Source of the DNA: Marchantia polymorpha subsp. ruderalis
Taxonomy: Eukaryota; Streptophyta; Marchantiopsida; Marchantiales; Marchantiaceae
Reading direction: 5' to 3'
Length of the DNA: 64,000 bases
NCBI GenBank assembly: GCA_037833965.1
Contig: AP031353.1
Location: 7,814,501-7,878,500 of the forward strand
This document shows positions 21,121 through 35,279 of this stretch, piece by piece. The stretch's first letter is position 1. Each line of letters starts with the position of its first letter. Both the position numbers and the translations under genes were made by a program. The notes under the pieces were generated by a model, which saw nothing but the letters and a program-made list of their open reading frames with translations, did not search any database and had not been told where the DNA came from.

Positions 21121-24100
21121 GACCTCAAAAGTTACCATTTTGTCTACTCGTGTTTGTTTATCTAACTGTATGACAATCACTGTCTTGTATATTTTGAACT
21201 TGTATATTTTGAACTAACATCATGCAATAATTTCACATGAAGATAAACTAAAAATGTTTGAATATACATCTAACTTCAAACCTAATGTGAAATTTTTTTT
21301 GACTTAATGGTCATTTTAAAAAAATTTGGACAGATAAGAAACAATTATAAAAAAATATGATCTTGAGAAAAATATTTACAGTTTTATTTCTGAATATTTC
21401 AATATCTTTGTTCTTTATTTTAGTGAAGATAACAGTTTTACAGCAAAATATTATCTTCAAGAGTAATGTTTCATTCCATAAGACAAAATGTATTTGAAAC
21501 ACAAAATTATGTAATGTTTCTGATAAATACAAAGCAAAATTCATCTTATGTTTAAAAAAATTCATTTGTGGATATTATCAGGAAACTTTCATGATAAAAT
21601 AAATAAAGGATATTTTATTATTCTATAAGAATCAAGATAAATTTCAATTTCAAATTCAAATTTCTCTTTTAAAAGAAAATAAAATTGATAAACATAAAAA
21701 TGAAAGTAAGTTGTTATTAGAGTCTAAATTTTTTTAATTGAAAGGTTAATTTTTAAAAAGGTAATAATAATTTGATTCTACATCGAGTGGTTGATTGCAC
21801 AATTTCATTTATGGATAAGGAAGTAACTTCAAAGTCAAAAAGTACATAACTGCAGGGTTATATATGTAAGTTGAATCATGATTTGTTTCTTTAGAGCATG
21901 AGTTATATAGAGTAGGGATGTGATTTTCTCACGTTTAAATTCAGTGCTCAAGAGTTTACAATATTAGAAAAACGAGTAATATTACTTTGTAGATGATTGT
22001 GCAGAAAAACAATTTGCAATTGCTCTATATAATAAATCAGTTATTGCATTTCACAAGAACTTAATATAAAAATAGTTTAACAAAATTTAGCCTCTCTAGT
22101 TGGTGACATAATTCACATCTGCTTTGGAATTTACAATTGTTCCTATTTGTATGTAACCACATGTCACTAGTTTGTTACAATCCATGTAGAGCTTGGGGTC
22201 TTCTTACCATATTAGCTATATTGTTGCTTTGAGCCTTTGAGACTTCCTGTCAGCCGATCACCGAAGTAATGGTTACCACTTACAGGAGATACTGGGACCA
22301 TCGAGCTCACAATTTAGAGTGATGATTCTTGGGTCTCGCAGGAAATAGTGGAGGAGAAGCTCAAAATGGAGAATAGCGAATTGTAATCTATTTGATATAT
22401 GTGATGATGTTGGAAGTAGGGAGCAGTGGATTAGAGCTTTAGAAGTTGTCATTTGATTCGTGTGTGGCTGCTTGTTCTTCTTGTGTCTTAAGTCTGAACT
22501 AAGTCTGAATTGCAGATGTGATTTCGAATCGCAAGTTTTGCTTTCAGATCCTTCGCTTTGCTTCAAGCGGATGTATGTACATAATCCATTCAAGCTTATC
22601 GTTCTTCGAAGATGCTTTCGAGATATTCTTGTTGATTTCCCTGGATCTATCGGCCAATGGCTGAAGTAAGTTGTTGATGTTCCAGGTACCCCGGAATTTC
22701 AGATGGCATGGACTTTCCAGTCTTTTTCTATGCCATTATAATGATTAATGTGTGAGATTGCAAAGCTTCACAAATGGTGATAATGCCATGAAAAATGACA
22801 TTAGCCACATTCTTCACTATTCTTTGGATGTGGTTGATGAGAAAGAAAGTAATGCCCTGACAATATCGACCATGAATTTTGATTTCCGTTGGAATTGGGC
22901 ACAATGAAGAGCTGGGGCGAACTTCTCGTGAGATTATACATTGTGAAAGGTTTCATATGTCAATGTTGTGTAAATCTGAGCAAGGTTTCAGCTCTAATCC
23001 GCCATTTAGAACGTGATATTTTCTAACATGTAGCTAAACCGGACGTTCGTGGAAGTTCTTGACTTCAGTAACCTTAGAGCCTCTTGTAGCCTTGAAATGT
23101 CAGGTTGTAATACATCACTGAATCTTAATTCGAAATGCTGAGCATGTTTCCAAGTTTGCGGACCTGAGAAACTCTAAGACGAAACTCGATCGGTAACGAA
23201 AGATAAGGACCTGAGGACGCTAATGTCAGGAATGCAACCACATTGTGCTTTTTTCTATATCCTGAGAAATGACTCAAATGCGCAATTTCATACGTGCAAA
23301 TGGAACCAATTATTCGTCACATTAAGGAACGATCAGGTCTCGTCCCTCTTGGAGAATACTAAATTCAGAGATTTGTGGTAAGCTCAGCCGTATACGCAAG
23401 CTCCACGTACCCAGTCTTTACTGCCATTGAGTTATTTGCTCGTTAAACTTACTCGTTCCATGCAGTCGTCCGGTCTGCCCAGTAACACTCATGAGATGCG
23501 TGTCAGTCGATGCTGCTTCGATCCATTTCATGTTCCGGGAAAACGGAAAACGTCTATTGCATTTGCCAAAGAGTAAGCAGCATTGTGCAAGTTTTATGTG
23601 CCGGCCAAGCGCCATAACTGTAGACAATCGGATGGCAGATGCTGGAAAATTATCGAAATATGCGCAGGTCCAGCCAGAGATAATACGCAATGTCATGCAA
23701 CATTGAGGCCTAGGAGAGTGACCTGACCTCTGACAATCCACTCTGGATGTGGATTGCGAAGAATCATCGAAGTTGCACCGGAGCCGGCGAACAAAAATAA
23801 ATCAAATACAAAAATAGGTTATGTTCAGGAAGTGTCACCCCGTTGGGATTGTAAAAGCTGGAGGATACATTAACCCATTACGATCATTTCGTACGCTTCA
23901 AGGTAGCAATGAAGCACACATACTCGACAATTCACACGTAACATCTCTGTCGTAATGTCCACCTTTCTCCAAGACCTGGAAACGGCAGTGTCGAATAAGA
24001 AAGCATATGTTAGGTGCGACAAGGTCTTTTCTTTGAGAAGGTATCGGGTTCTAACCTCAGTCAGCAAACTGGGGCTTTGTGAAAGCTTTGAGAGGTGCAG

Positions 24101-27100
24101 TTCTGAGCTACCTTTGGACATGAACATGTATGTTGTGTTATACCTGCGTATCAACATGTGACATCGCCTCCCATCTGCAGAATCAGAAAGCCGCTGAGTT
24201 TCCCCTCATAAATGCAAATTGGTGCTCTTGCAGGCAGAAACCTTTTGGCCTTGTACTCTGCTGAAGCCGCCGTGCTTCTCCATGGCAAAGTGATAATTGG
24301 TATTCAGCTGCGTGTGATGAATTGCACTTATGTGCCGTTAGTTCGATTAGCCCCCGGACAGGCGAGGACAGGATGCCATGGACCGGCCGTGCGTCACCGA
24401 GCAGCGAGTTGAACAGCATGGCCTCGCCACTGCAGTAGGGAGTTTACCACACAGTTGTGGTAAACTATTGCTACATCGTCAGTCTCCTTGTTACGAGGTC
24501 TGACCTCTTTCATTCACAGCCATGGCCTTGGCAGTCCGAGTTCCATTGTGTATTTCTCACTCAATGACCGACAAAGCCACAGATCGAATACCCTTGAGCA
24601 CGAAATGGTGTACAACTTTGGAATGGACACTCACGTTTCATCGCTTCAGATTCCATCATCAATCACACGTTTTATTGATGTATGTGTGGATATATAGAGG
24701 ATTCGATTGTGTGCGATGCATGAAGCGGGAGTAGTTGACGTTGACAACAAAAAGCTGAGGGTGAAGTTTCAACGAAGTTCGATTGACTTCTGTTGCCAAT
24801 GTAGAGTGTGAATGCAGTCATGCTCGTGCTGCCTCGAAACCATGGCAGAGATGCGAAGCTCGATGCTGGCTGGCATCGGAGGCTATCAGCCATCCCAATC
24901 AGGTTCCTTCCTCGACCCAAAAAGAAGGCCATGGGGAGCACTTCGTTCCAGTCTCGATATCTTAGAAGCGCATCGGTCAAAATCGCGAAGGCTCGACAGT
25001 GCTGCCTTCTTCGAATACTCCACAAGGTCGTCATCCATCCATGCGCATCTCCCAAAAAGCGCAAAAAATTCATGTTACACTTGCAGATTCATGTTTTCCT
25101 ATCACTTGCATGATTGAGCCCCCGATCCATCCATCCATCTAACCTCCCGGCAGACTGTGAATGCCTCGTGCTTCGTCTCTCGTGTCTCGCCGAAACTCCA
25201 CGTCATTAGATCGGACTCGTCCGCAGAATCTATCTTATCTGAACATTGTCGTAGCTCGAGAAGGCATGGCGACGGCCTTCAGAGCTCACGAGAACTCCCA
25301 AATCATCTCGACAAGTCTCCGCAGCACCGTCAGAGTACTGCGTCGAGCCCATCGACCACGTTGTCGCAAGGGCCAACGACACTCTGCAGTTTGTCCGGGG
25401 AAACCACGCCACAACAACTTACTCACAGTCGCAGTAGACTGCGCCCGGCAACCGACTCCACAGAATGCAGGTCCATCCCGATCCCCGGGGCGGGGGGCCG
25501 ATCATCAGAGGCCTGAGCGGTGGCTCGAGCCAATCGGCGGCCGATCAGATAGATTTTTGTGTTGTTGCTAGCATCCAAACGAATCTTCGTGACCTGCAGA
25601 AAGAGAAGAGAAGTCCACCGAGACTATGATCCATGTTGGATACCATAGTTACAGCGTACATGAAGGCATCGCGGTGCGGCTTTCAACTGTCCTGACAAGG
25701 AATAAAATCCAAGGACGCCCTCAGATTCAAAGTCCATGGCCACCATGAATGAGCTCCAAAACATTCGCGAATCCCGACTCCAGTCGTTCCGGGAAAAGTA
25801 AAGGATCAGGGCCTCCAAAGGGAGAGAGAGAGAGAGAGAGAGAGATCCGGCACAATCAAAACGCGCATAATTAATGTCTGTCTGCTTGCTTGCTCGTGCG
25901 TTGGTAGAAGGAAGGAATGAAGGGAGGCAGGCAGGAAGGCCGGGGTAGCTAAGGGGCGTTGCGTCCTAATCTGGTAGAAGGCGTTGAGTTGGGAACGGGA
26001 ACGGGGCCAGGGACGGGGCCGAGCGGGGGGTGTGGAGGGCGGGGGGGAGGGGAGCGACCTACCGTTGGTTGAAGCCAAACAAAAAGGTGGAAGGAGAGAG
26101 ACAAGGGGCGTCAACCCCATGCTCAACCCCCGAAGACCTCGGACCCTAATTGTAACTAGACAAAGGTCTGGTGGTTGGGTTGGGTTTATTATTCGCCCAC
26201 CAACAACAGCGAGCTTGAGAGCGAGGATTTTGTTTGGATATCGGTTGTATTTTATTTTCGCTATTTCGGTGCTTGCGCGCATTATTTTGCCCGGCGTCAA
26301 ATATCGTGACAAGTAGGCGGAGTCCTAACCCTTCAATCACTGCCTCGGCTTTTGTCATCATCCCTCCCTCGACCGCGGTTCGAACTCGGTTCGTGGGTTT
26401 CCATTGACCGCAACCATGCACTCTGCCACGTAACCTCATGCAGTCATGCCTCGTAAATGCCCAAGTCTTCCAAGTCTTCCAGCCTGAACCTAACCAGGGT
26501 AAATTTAGGGTCCCCGGTGCGGTGATTAACTGCTGCTTAACTTCGGTTACGCGGTTACCACAGTGTATCACAGTTGCTGCTCACCACGTCTACGTTATCT
26601 GTGAGTCTGCAGTCATCTCGGGCATGGAAGTCTCTGGAAGCTCTTGCGCAGTTAGAGATATGGAGTGGAATGTTCAGCGCAGGGTCATTATGTCTACAGC
26701 ATTTCAACCATATATCATTTTTCTTCTTCTATTTTTTATGATTTGTTGGTTTAAAGAGGGTAGAAGACTAGTATTAGTCTATCTTCTACTTATTCACACT
26801 TTGGTTTAATTTGTAGATTCTTTGGGTGTTCCATCACTTTTATGATATTGTCATTTATAAATTTAATGTAATTTTCGTTGCTGAAATTTCTACACACACA
26901 CATTCTGATATTTCTAATAATTTAGTTTGATATAAAGCAGACGCGCCTAAAAATCTTTATGGCAGACCTCACTAAAAGAAGTCTTATGCACTCGTGAAAT
27001 TTATGGTCAAGTTTGTGCACCATTAATGGGCAATTTCATTACAATATGATAAAATGTGATAGCTAAACACGTTATCATTCTCCTTTCATCTTAGTTTTTG

Positions 27101-27388
27101 ACAGATGAACCACCTCGAGAGAGCTACATATTTGTAATCTTTGAAGACATAGTCAAGTTGAAGTTTAATTACTTCTCTCACAGGTTGTAGGAAAATGTCA
27201 CCGTTTACGCTGGAAATAGTTGACAAATTATATGTTCCATCTAACCTAAATTTGTGACATGGCACCAATTTTGCAACTCTTGTAGTAGAAACTAGAAGTA
27301 CTTTGACTTGTAATTACAGTTCTCGATACGTTTTTCAATGATGCGAATCTTTGAAATGTGAACTAACAAGTCATATTTGTGTGATTAG
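21121..27388. other. Long intergenic stretch, no gene supported
   Basis: Positions 21121-22140 are AT-rich. From 22140 to 26800 the composition is more balanced and contains many short open frames on both strands, often overlapping in several frames at 24500-26570, but none shows a domain, coherent splice chain or repeat family I know. Positions 25821-25845 are a GA run, and 25900-26300 is GC-rich. This could be a promoter or leader of an unrecognised transcript, but the sequence alone does not show it. Confidence 0.45.
25821..25845. repeat. GA dinucleotide microsatellite
   Basis: This is a run of about twelve GA units at the edge of a GC-rich stretch. It is similar to the runs seen in the leaders of the AIM24 and MYB genes, but no gene is recognised next to it. 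Confidence 0.85.
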
Positions 27389-27940
27389 CAGGCCTCTGCT
27401 AACTTGGCATTTGCCAAATTTGTCATAACTTAGTCTATTATGGCATCAGCCAATTTTTATTTATGACACTAATTTTAATTTGCTTGAATTGCTTATAATG
27501 TATGCTTACTAGAGTGACAATATCATTAAGATATATACTCATTTTTCTCTTAGGTAATCATGGAGAAATCACCCTCCACACACATAGTTTCAGGATACAC
27601 AGTTTGGAAAATCTAACTTCAAAAGTAATCCTTGCTTCATCAAATTCTGGGATTTGATCCACTGTTTTGAAGAGTATTCTCTCTTTCTCATTCTATCAAT
27701 GAATACATTCTCATAACGACACCATCCGTGAAGATCTTCAGCCCATAGTCAAGTTCGTGAGAGAGAGATTAAATGGCGTTCTGCATTTCTTTAAAGACAT
27801 TTCATCAACGTCAACAGCTAACAAGAGAGAACAAGAACGAAAGGAGACTTGGACTTCCATTCTTATTTATGGCGTCACGCAAAAATTATTTATGAAAAAT
27901 ATGGCATAGCACCCCCAAATGCCATATTTGAAGAGGCCTG
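27389..27940. mobile_element. hAT-type MITE with perfect 8-bp target duplication
   Basis: The element starts CAGGCCTCTGCTAACTTGGC and ends with the inverted counterpart (CAGGCCTCTTCAAATATGGC on the other strand). It is flanked on both sides by GTGATTAG (27381-27388 and 27941-27948). Short CAG-starting inverted termini plus an 8-bp duplication are the hallmarks of the hAT superfamily. It is 552 bp, AT-rich and non-coding, so it must have been moved by a transposase made elsewhere. Confidence 0.9.
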
Positions 27941-27948
27941 GTGATTAG

Positions 27949-30900
27949 TGTTAAGAGTTTGCAGTGCTTCCTTCTATTGTTCATAAAGGCGATATGAGTG
28001 TCTTGTCTCTTCTCTTAATGATCCAATCATTCCTTGAGACTTAAATATGGCCTCATCTGTTTGAAATAATATTTTCTAAATTGGAATATCTGTAGCAATT
28101 ATGCTCTTCATCTTTTATGTAATTAATGAATTACTCTGAATTCATTTAATCTCCGTCCAATGCGCTTAAACACTTTGTGAAGTATTCGAAGGATCTAATA
28201 TAAAGAAAAAGTATGTTGTTACCTAGGCTGGGCCTCGAGGTCATTATTCCAGAAGAGTCGCCGCCGTATGAGACGACTCTCCTCACTGGTTGACTCTATT
28301 CTATGTACTGCAATATTATGGTGAAATTTTACTCCACTCTAGCCTCAAAACCAGGCTATCACCTTAAGATAACTCTTTGGACGTTTGGTGCGGACCCAAG
28401 CAACATCACACCAAAAGTATTTAGAACGCTGATGCAAACACGTTTTGCTATTTGTTACAGTTACTGCTTGTCAATGATAAGGCCTTTGTCAAAGTACATC
28501 AAAGGCTGTAACGTTTAAAGAACGTTACAGAATTACGTTACGAATTGCTAATAAATATATAACATAAGTAAAATATGAGCTGTCGTTGTCCAATCCGGAA
28601 ATATCAAATTGATATTAACAAGTAACGTGAGACAAAATTACAGGATCCGGAAAGAACGTACCGCATATATTCATTATCATGGGTTATAAAAATACTTTCG
28701 GTCAGTATAGACATTTCAAGAATTCCTCTCAGTTTTAATTTGAGAGAAGCCTTTTGTCCCGTCAGTTTTATTCGTAATTTGTTCGTAGACCTGTTCGATT
28801 CGACTTTAATAAACTAGGAGTGGATTTTATGTTAACTTAGTTTTAGTACTTTAATTTTTTGAGGCACCAAATTGCGCAACCTGCACAAATTTGTGGTCTG
28901 CGCAGAAAAATCGATGACAGCATAACAGGACGCAGTTGGCCGACTTTCCCTTTCTGTCTTCGATTCCGATTCGCATATGAGCGTCAAAACTCGGGAGTCA
29001 AGGCCATGAAGTTGCTGCAAGGGAATGTTCTCATAAAAAACCGTAGTTCCCAAGGGTTCTTTATCACCGAGTGAGAAGATATCTGACTGGTCTCTGTACT
29101 CATTGTGCCTCGATTCAACGAGTATCGAAGAACACTTCCAGCTCCCTCGACTGAGAATTTTTCAGAAGCATGAAGTTGGAGCTACGATGCGGTTGACAAC
29201 GCCGACTCGGTCTCTGGCCATGGTCCATGCCATTTACAAACAAGAACAATTCATCTGTTTGCTGCGAGAGCCCACATCGCAGTTGCTTCTCACTGCTCGA
29301 AAACAGTCTCCGTTCCAGATTCGTTGCAGATTTGTTTGTACTTTTGAGGTTGAACAGCCCGAAGGTCAGAATGTTCCGAAGAGACCTTGACATCGTTCTC
29401 CGTCTCACAAAAGCTTTAGCTTGAGTCTGCAGCTTTAAAGGCATCCATTTATCTATCCATCGTTCTGGCAGCCAAGCTGAGGCTGGTCCAAGCTGACCCG
29501 GTGTCCCCACTCCACCTACGTGATTCTGATGAACCTCTGATTGACGAGAGTGAGCTTCAGAGGAGTGAATCAATCGCTCGTAAAGAAGGCCATCGAATCA
29601 TTGCTCCAAATCCGCTCGGTAAATGATTTGCCTTCGGGTAATGAAGAATCATGAACGTGTCGGATTTCATGTGCCGAGCTTGGGACTGGGGTCAAAACAT
29701 AACCACGAGCATGCAAGCCATAGGATGATGATGAGAGATCGAGAAGCTGGTGAGAGCCAACCAACCCAAGTTAGAATAAGGCCAGGTTACAGCACCTAAA
29801 AATACTGCTGGCTTTGACGAGACGAAAAAGAGCTCGTCGGGTCCCACCCGCAATATTGTGCTTCTAGCGATTCTAATATCTGTCGTTGAAACGGCGTTGA
29901 AATTTGGCATTATGACCCATGGAAATCAGAGGTCCGAGGGCGGTCCTCCCGTGCTGACCTACTCATCCTCCTCTCCTCTCCTCTCCCTGGCTCGGATCCG
30001 CTGCGGGACTCGATTGAACGAACGAAGGAGAGAGATCCCCGGCCATGCATGCGATCGAGCAACTTCGTTCACGTACAACGGAGTTTCGGACAAAGCTGGG
30101 GAGTTTGTTGGGCTATGGGGGTGTGCCTGGCCATCGTGTCAACCGTGTTCGTTCGTCATCGCCGTCTGTGGTCTTTATGTTGCGATCATCATATCTGCAG
30201 ACTTGCCACCGGATCATTTCCTAAGCCCTCTGCTCGCCCTCTCTCTCTATATATCTCTCTGCAGCTCGATCTGGCTCACGTTTGCCATTCTCAGGTCTTC
30301 TTCGACTCTTAAATCAGATCATCTACTCCGCTGCTGGGAAAAAATCTATAATTTCAAGCAAGCTCCAATGAATGGTCAATGCAAACAAAGCGCATTGAGC
30401 ATCCCGCTTGATCAGCCTCCTCTTGATATTTATTTTTCCGAGAGAGCAGGATGAATATTTTGCAGCTTCCTGTGTCGAATGGGTGTTGTCTATTGTGTCA
30501 TGAAACGTGAATATTTGACGGATGCGGTTTTGTTGCATGCGCAGCTACCTCAAATTCTGTGGACGTGATAATTCACTTTTTGACCGGCGATGAAATTCTC
30601 TCTGACTCAGCGCCTTCGGCCCATCAACCTTTTCACAAATGAATTATAGCTTTATAGCCAGTCTCTGAGAAGATGCCATGCCCCTGCTCGTTCTCAACCA
30701 TCAATTCAAACTCAACTGGTGGATTATTATTTTTCTTCTGGTTATAACATAATCTTTCATCATTTCTGTGGCATGCAAAGCGCACGAGTAAAGTACACGC
30801 CCGGTGTTTTATCCTTCGTTAGCAGTATTATTGTTGCATGCTAGCCAAAAAAAATCCGCAAGATTTTTAAGTCGGTTGCTCTTCCCCGAAGACAAGTGGC

Positions 30901-33699
30901 CCTTTTTGGATTTTCTGGACTTGCTTCATATCCTGGGTATGGAGGAATAATACGCAGGAAACCTTGAGATTTGGGTCCATTTGCTGATATGCGTCATTAG
31001 CCATAAATGAAAATTACCAATCACACGGAATTGAAAACCCAAGATCCTAGGCCTTCATCTTTGAGTTAACATGCTTAAAGGGCTAAAAAACGAGATTCTG
31101 TTTGATACTAGTGCAAGATGATTTCACTAATCCTAAAAAAACTAATGGTGATTATCATATTTCCGCTGATACTCAATAAGAGATATTTGCAAATAATACA
31201 TGTCCTTGAGTATAGGGGAACGAAAGAGAAGATGTGTTCCTATGGCTCATTCTTCTCATGGCTATTGAAGTTTCTTGTAGAGTAGTTTGTTCATACTCCA
31301 ATACAATCGCCAGAAAGGAACGTATTTTTTTTAAATAAAGTCACTCACAGGACCCTGAAAATCATTAGGATCCTCATTGTCGTATTCTTTTTATGATTTT
31401 GGTTACTTGTTTCTTCTCCGCTGTGCTGCCGGTGGAATATTATCATACGGCTCTTAATGTAGGATTAGATGCGATTATTAAATACCATAATATCTTATAA
31501 TAATAGTACGAGTGATATCTTCTCATCCCGAACGAACGCAACCTACTCTTCTTATATTTATTCTATGTCAAACTTATGGCGAGTTGTGCTCATATTCCTC
31601 CACAATATAGAAAGGGCCCCCTCATCAAACAAATTTCCAAGATATCCAACACATACAGTTTGCAATAAATTTACACCAGCAGTGAGTTATCACACGGGCC
31701 CTAAAACGAATCCTTTTCGGACAACCACATACTGAGTATGGCTTCAAAGTTTGGTATAGCTGAGGTATGTAAATTTTAATTGCGGTTTGTTTAAGTTCAC
31801 CTCGCCAATCTATTTAGCTACCAGACTTAAATTCCACTCTTCTTCTCTCGAGAACCCATTTTATTCTTCTTAAACACAATATCAACTAACCTGCAATCAG
31901 CTTTATGACTGCGATGCCTGCCAAGATTCCTAAAAATTGACATGTCTTGTTCTGAAATCCAACTTGACTCCAGCTTCATATAAGTGGACGCATGTTGAAT
32001 GTCTTGTCTTTCTTTAATTCTCCAAATGGCAATTATTATTGGGGATAGGAAACATGCCCTCTCCGAACCGTATACTCCTCGTTTACATTTGAATTACCAA
32101 ATAATCTGATTGTTGCCATGACAAATATATAATCTAGTTGTGAAAGCTTCCCTTCTCCAGCAATTCAATGGTTGCTCTTTGCGCGTTGAGAATGGTCAGG
32201 AAATTGGTTTGGATCATATCATCTTGTCGTTGAACCGGATGCGTGAGTGAGCTTTATCATTTAGCGATTTTATGAGCTTATCGATTCCTTCAGCTTCTGC
32301 GATGGAGAATAGGTCTAGAAATTTTCTTCTAATGATGATCATATCCTAGTATAAGAATGAAGACAACGTGAAATTTCTGTCACATAATTAGACCTGAATT
32401 TGAGCTCAATTCTGAACTGCACTCTGGAGTAGTACTTTCCAGTAACCAATCTTGACCAATATAGTAAAGCGCTGCGCAGGGCTCCAGTTCGGTTTTGTCT
32501 GGACCCAAGAACAGTGTCCTTGGGTTCTGTGTATAATGTTTGATACTCCTCGTGGTGCCCTTCCGCACCTTCCGTACCCTTGTTTCTCTTGTTTCCCACC
32601 GATTGGCCCTAAGAAAATATACTCAAGCCTAAGAAACCAGAAGAATATAATATTACGTAGATTCACATGAAGTTGACATTTTATGACTTCTTCGGCAAAA
32701 GGCTACATTAAGCTAGAATGATTTTCACATACGATCATTATTCTAAAATATGAGACAGATGCTGCTGGGTGACAGCGAGAAAAAAAGGATCGGTGGAGAA
32801 CCAAAAGCCCGTCCAAAAGCAGCCACAGGCTGGAGGAACAGAAGGAGAGCTGAGGGACGGACAGCACGATGCCGTTCCCCAAGTTTCCCACGCCCACGCA
32901 ATCAGCCAAAAGCATGATTTGGAGCCAAGCCGGCTTCAATTAGAAAATGCATGGATGGATTTGTGGGTGGTGTGGAGAATCGATATGTCACTCCAGATAG
33001 GAGTCCCGGAAGGGACCGGAAAAATGAAAGTGGGACGGAGGTGACATGTGAGCATTAGTGTGAAATCTTACTCAACTGCAGCAGTACTGTCCTGCTCTGG
33101 AACTGGCGCCTGCACTCGCCTGTGGGGAATTTGCAGTCGCAGAGAGAAGCAACGTACAACGCAGGTAAGGGAGTCCGAGCTCTGTTATCCCTTCACATCA
33201 CCGCAGCAGAGAGCGCATGTGAGGAGGAATGCACACCTTGGGTCCAAAGAATTTCCACATTTCGAGTGGCAGTGCAGTGCAGTGCAGTGCAGACATGTGA
33301 GCAGCTTGGGAATGAAGGGTGCTGCGACCATCATTTCCCCGCTATATATGTACAGTCTCACCTCGGAGCTGAATGAGTAGCGCAGTAGCCATGAAATAAT
33401 AACGAACCCCATTAAATCTCTGGATCAAACTGGACGATCCTAACCACGGTAGCAGCAAAAAGATGAAAAGAGTGGAAAAAATCATCGGAAAAAAATCATC
33501 AAAAATAAAATCTCGAACGAGGATTGGATTTCATCGGATGCGGTTCCGACCGGGAGCGGGAGCGTGGTTCGCAGTCGAAGAAGAACGTGGTTGACAGACT
33601 GCGTAGAGCGAGCATGGTAAGCAGAGACAGACAAAAAGGGCCGGCGAAAGTCGTCGACGTCATTCATGCCGCGACAGCTAGTCGACAAAATCACGTTAG
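27949..33699. other. Intergenic region upstream of the MYB gene, no gene supported
   Basis: The composition alternates between AT-rich (27950-28850, 30600-32700) and balanced (28900-30500, 32750-33700). There is a near-palindrome GTAACGTT TAAA GAACGTTAC at about 28508-28528 and a short TGCAG repeat at 33271-33292. Open frames at 29100-29600 and 29860-30450 overlap one another on both strands and have no recognisable domain. Confidence 0.45.
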
Positions 33700-35279
33700 A
33701 AGCGCTAGCCCTCTATTTAAGTCTACGTGGCAGCTGAGTGCACGTGATGTGCGGTCACGTTGCTCACTTGTCGGCGATGCTCGACCGAATGCATGCACGT
33801 AACGATTGCTCGCAGTACGCGAACGAACGGACGAACGAACGAGCGGACGGACGGACAGACAGGCCGGGGACGGACGTCGCAGGGCAGGGCGTGTTGGGTG
33901 GGGGGGGCCGAAGCTGAGGCTGACACAGTCGAAGCGAGGCGCAAATGAGTAGAGGGCGTCAATGGAAGTGTCGGCAACTCTGGAGCACGTGATTTTCGAG
34001 AGACGAGGAGGAGAGCTCGAGAGAGACACATCTCATGGCGCATACTGATGATGGAGGTGATGATGATGATGATGGTGCTGCTGCTGCTTCTGCTTCGGTC
34101 CGCATGCCTCTGATCTGCTGTGCTCTGCTCTGTTCGGTCTGCAGCGAGGGACTCGGGGACGAAGGAGAGAGAGAGAGAGAGAGTCTGCACTAGAGCTGAA
34201 GACAAAAGCGAATGTGAATAAATTATTGGAAGAGGCCATGAGTTTGATTGCATTTTGACTTGGAATAGTAAGAGCGTCAGTGAGTGAGTTATGCAGTGCC
34301 ATGTGATGTGAAGCAGTGATTCTGATGTGTATTCTGTATCCAGTGAAGTAGTTGATTGAGCGGTGTTCGACCTTTGTTTGAGATCATTTCGGGAGAGCTT
34401 GTCCTCCCTCTCCCCCTCCCTCTCCCTCCTCTTCCTCCTCTTCCTCTTCCTCTCTCTCTCTCTGTCTCTCACTAGTGCGCCGACCTTCGAGCATTACTGT
34501 CTCGTGGTCCTTCACTCGCAGACTCGAACACCCTGTTTCCGCCCAGCGTCTGGCTAATCACTACTACTACTACTATATCATCATTCGCGCACTTCAGCTC
34601 GCATTCTTCCGCGGGCATACCCACGGTGCTCATCATCGTTTCGACTCGGGTCCCTCTTCGTCCGTCTCGTACTTCTTCTTCTTCTTCTCATCGACTGGGC
34701 TCGGGTTGCAATTCAGAGCTTTGCCCCCAGCAAAGCTCGTGTCCTTCAGCAGCAACTCGCCTCATCTTCGACGAGGACATGTAGCGCTACTTCTGTAGGG
34801 AAGTTAGAGCATCCACCGTCCACTCGCGATCGAGAACTGAATGACAGCTCAGTGTAAAGCAGATGTCAAGTAGAATGTGCAAGCTCAATGCCGGAGAGTC
34901 ATTCGGCGCACTACCAGCAGCAACTCCTGGTACATCATCTACGGTAGATGTTCAGCTTTGAAACTTTCTGAAGGCAGTATGCGGCTGAATCCTCTTGTTG
35001 AAATGGATTGTCCTAGCACATTGCAACTTCTCTTACATTTCAGTAAATTTATATAAATCGCGTCCAATTGAGATACATGCTCTCCTCGTTTCCGACCTGT
35101 GCCCTGTTTAGGCCTCACAGAAACTACGCTCGAAACAGCCTCTGTACATGCAGCAAGATTCTGACGAGCAAGTTGGACTAATCTGAATCGCAGAGTTCGG
35201 GGTCCTCGGGCGGAACTTCAACCTTGTATAGAACGAGCCAATCCAATAGGTGTCAAAATTAAGAGACTTCGCGGCAACC
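33700..35279 (+). promoter_or_regulatory. Probable promoter and long GA/CT-rich leader of the MYB gene
   Basis: A TATA-like TATTTAAG lies at 33714-33721. Downstream are tetranucleotide runs of the ACGG/ACGA type (about 33820-33860), a GA run (34169-34186), a long pyrimidine tract (about 34398-34470) and CTA and CTT runs (34560-34690). Such simple-sequence-rich leaders are common in plant, especially bryophyte, regulatory genes. Several upstream ATGs occur. The transcription start is not determined. Confidence 0.45.

Noticed and set aside
24672-26571. Overlapping open frames in a GC-rich stretch
   Set aside because: Frames are open on both strands and in several phases at once, with no recognisable domain or splice chain. 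This is expected from composition alone.
29115-30454. Open frames of 150-200 codons upstream of the MYB gene
   Set aside because: No domain, no family resemblance, and competing frames on the opposite strand. They are not supported as genes.
33691-34472. Long minus-strand open frames in the MYB leader
   Set aside because: They consist of Ser/Arg/Leu-rich low-complexity sequence read from GA/CT repeats and overlap in several frames.
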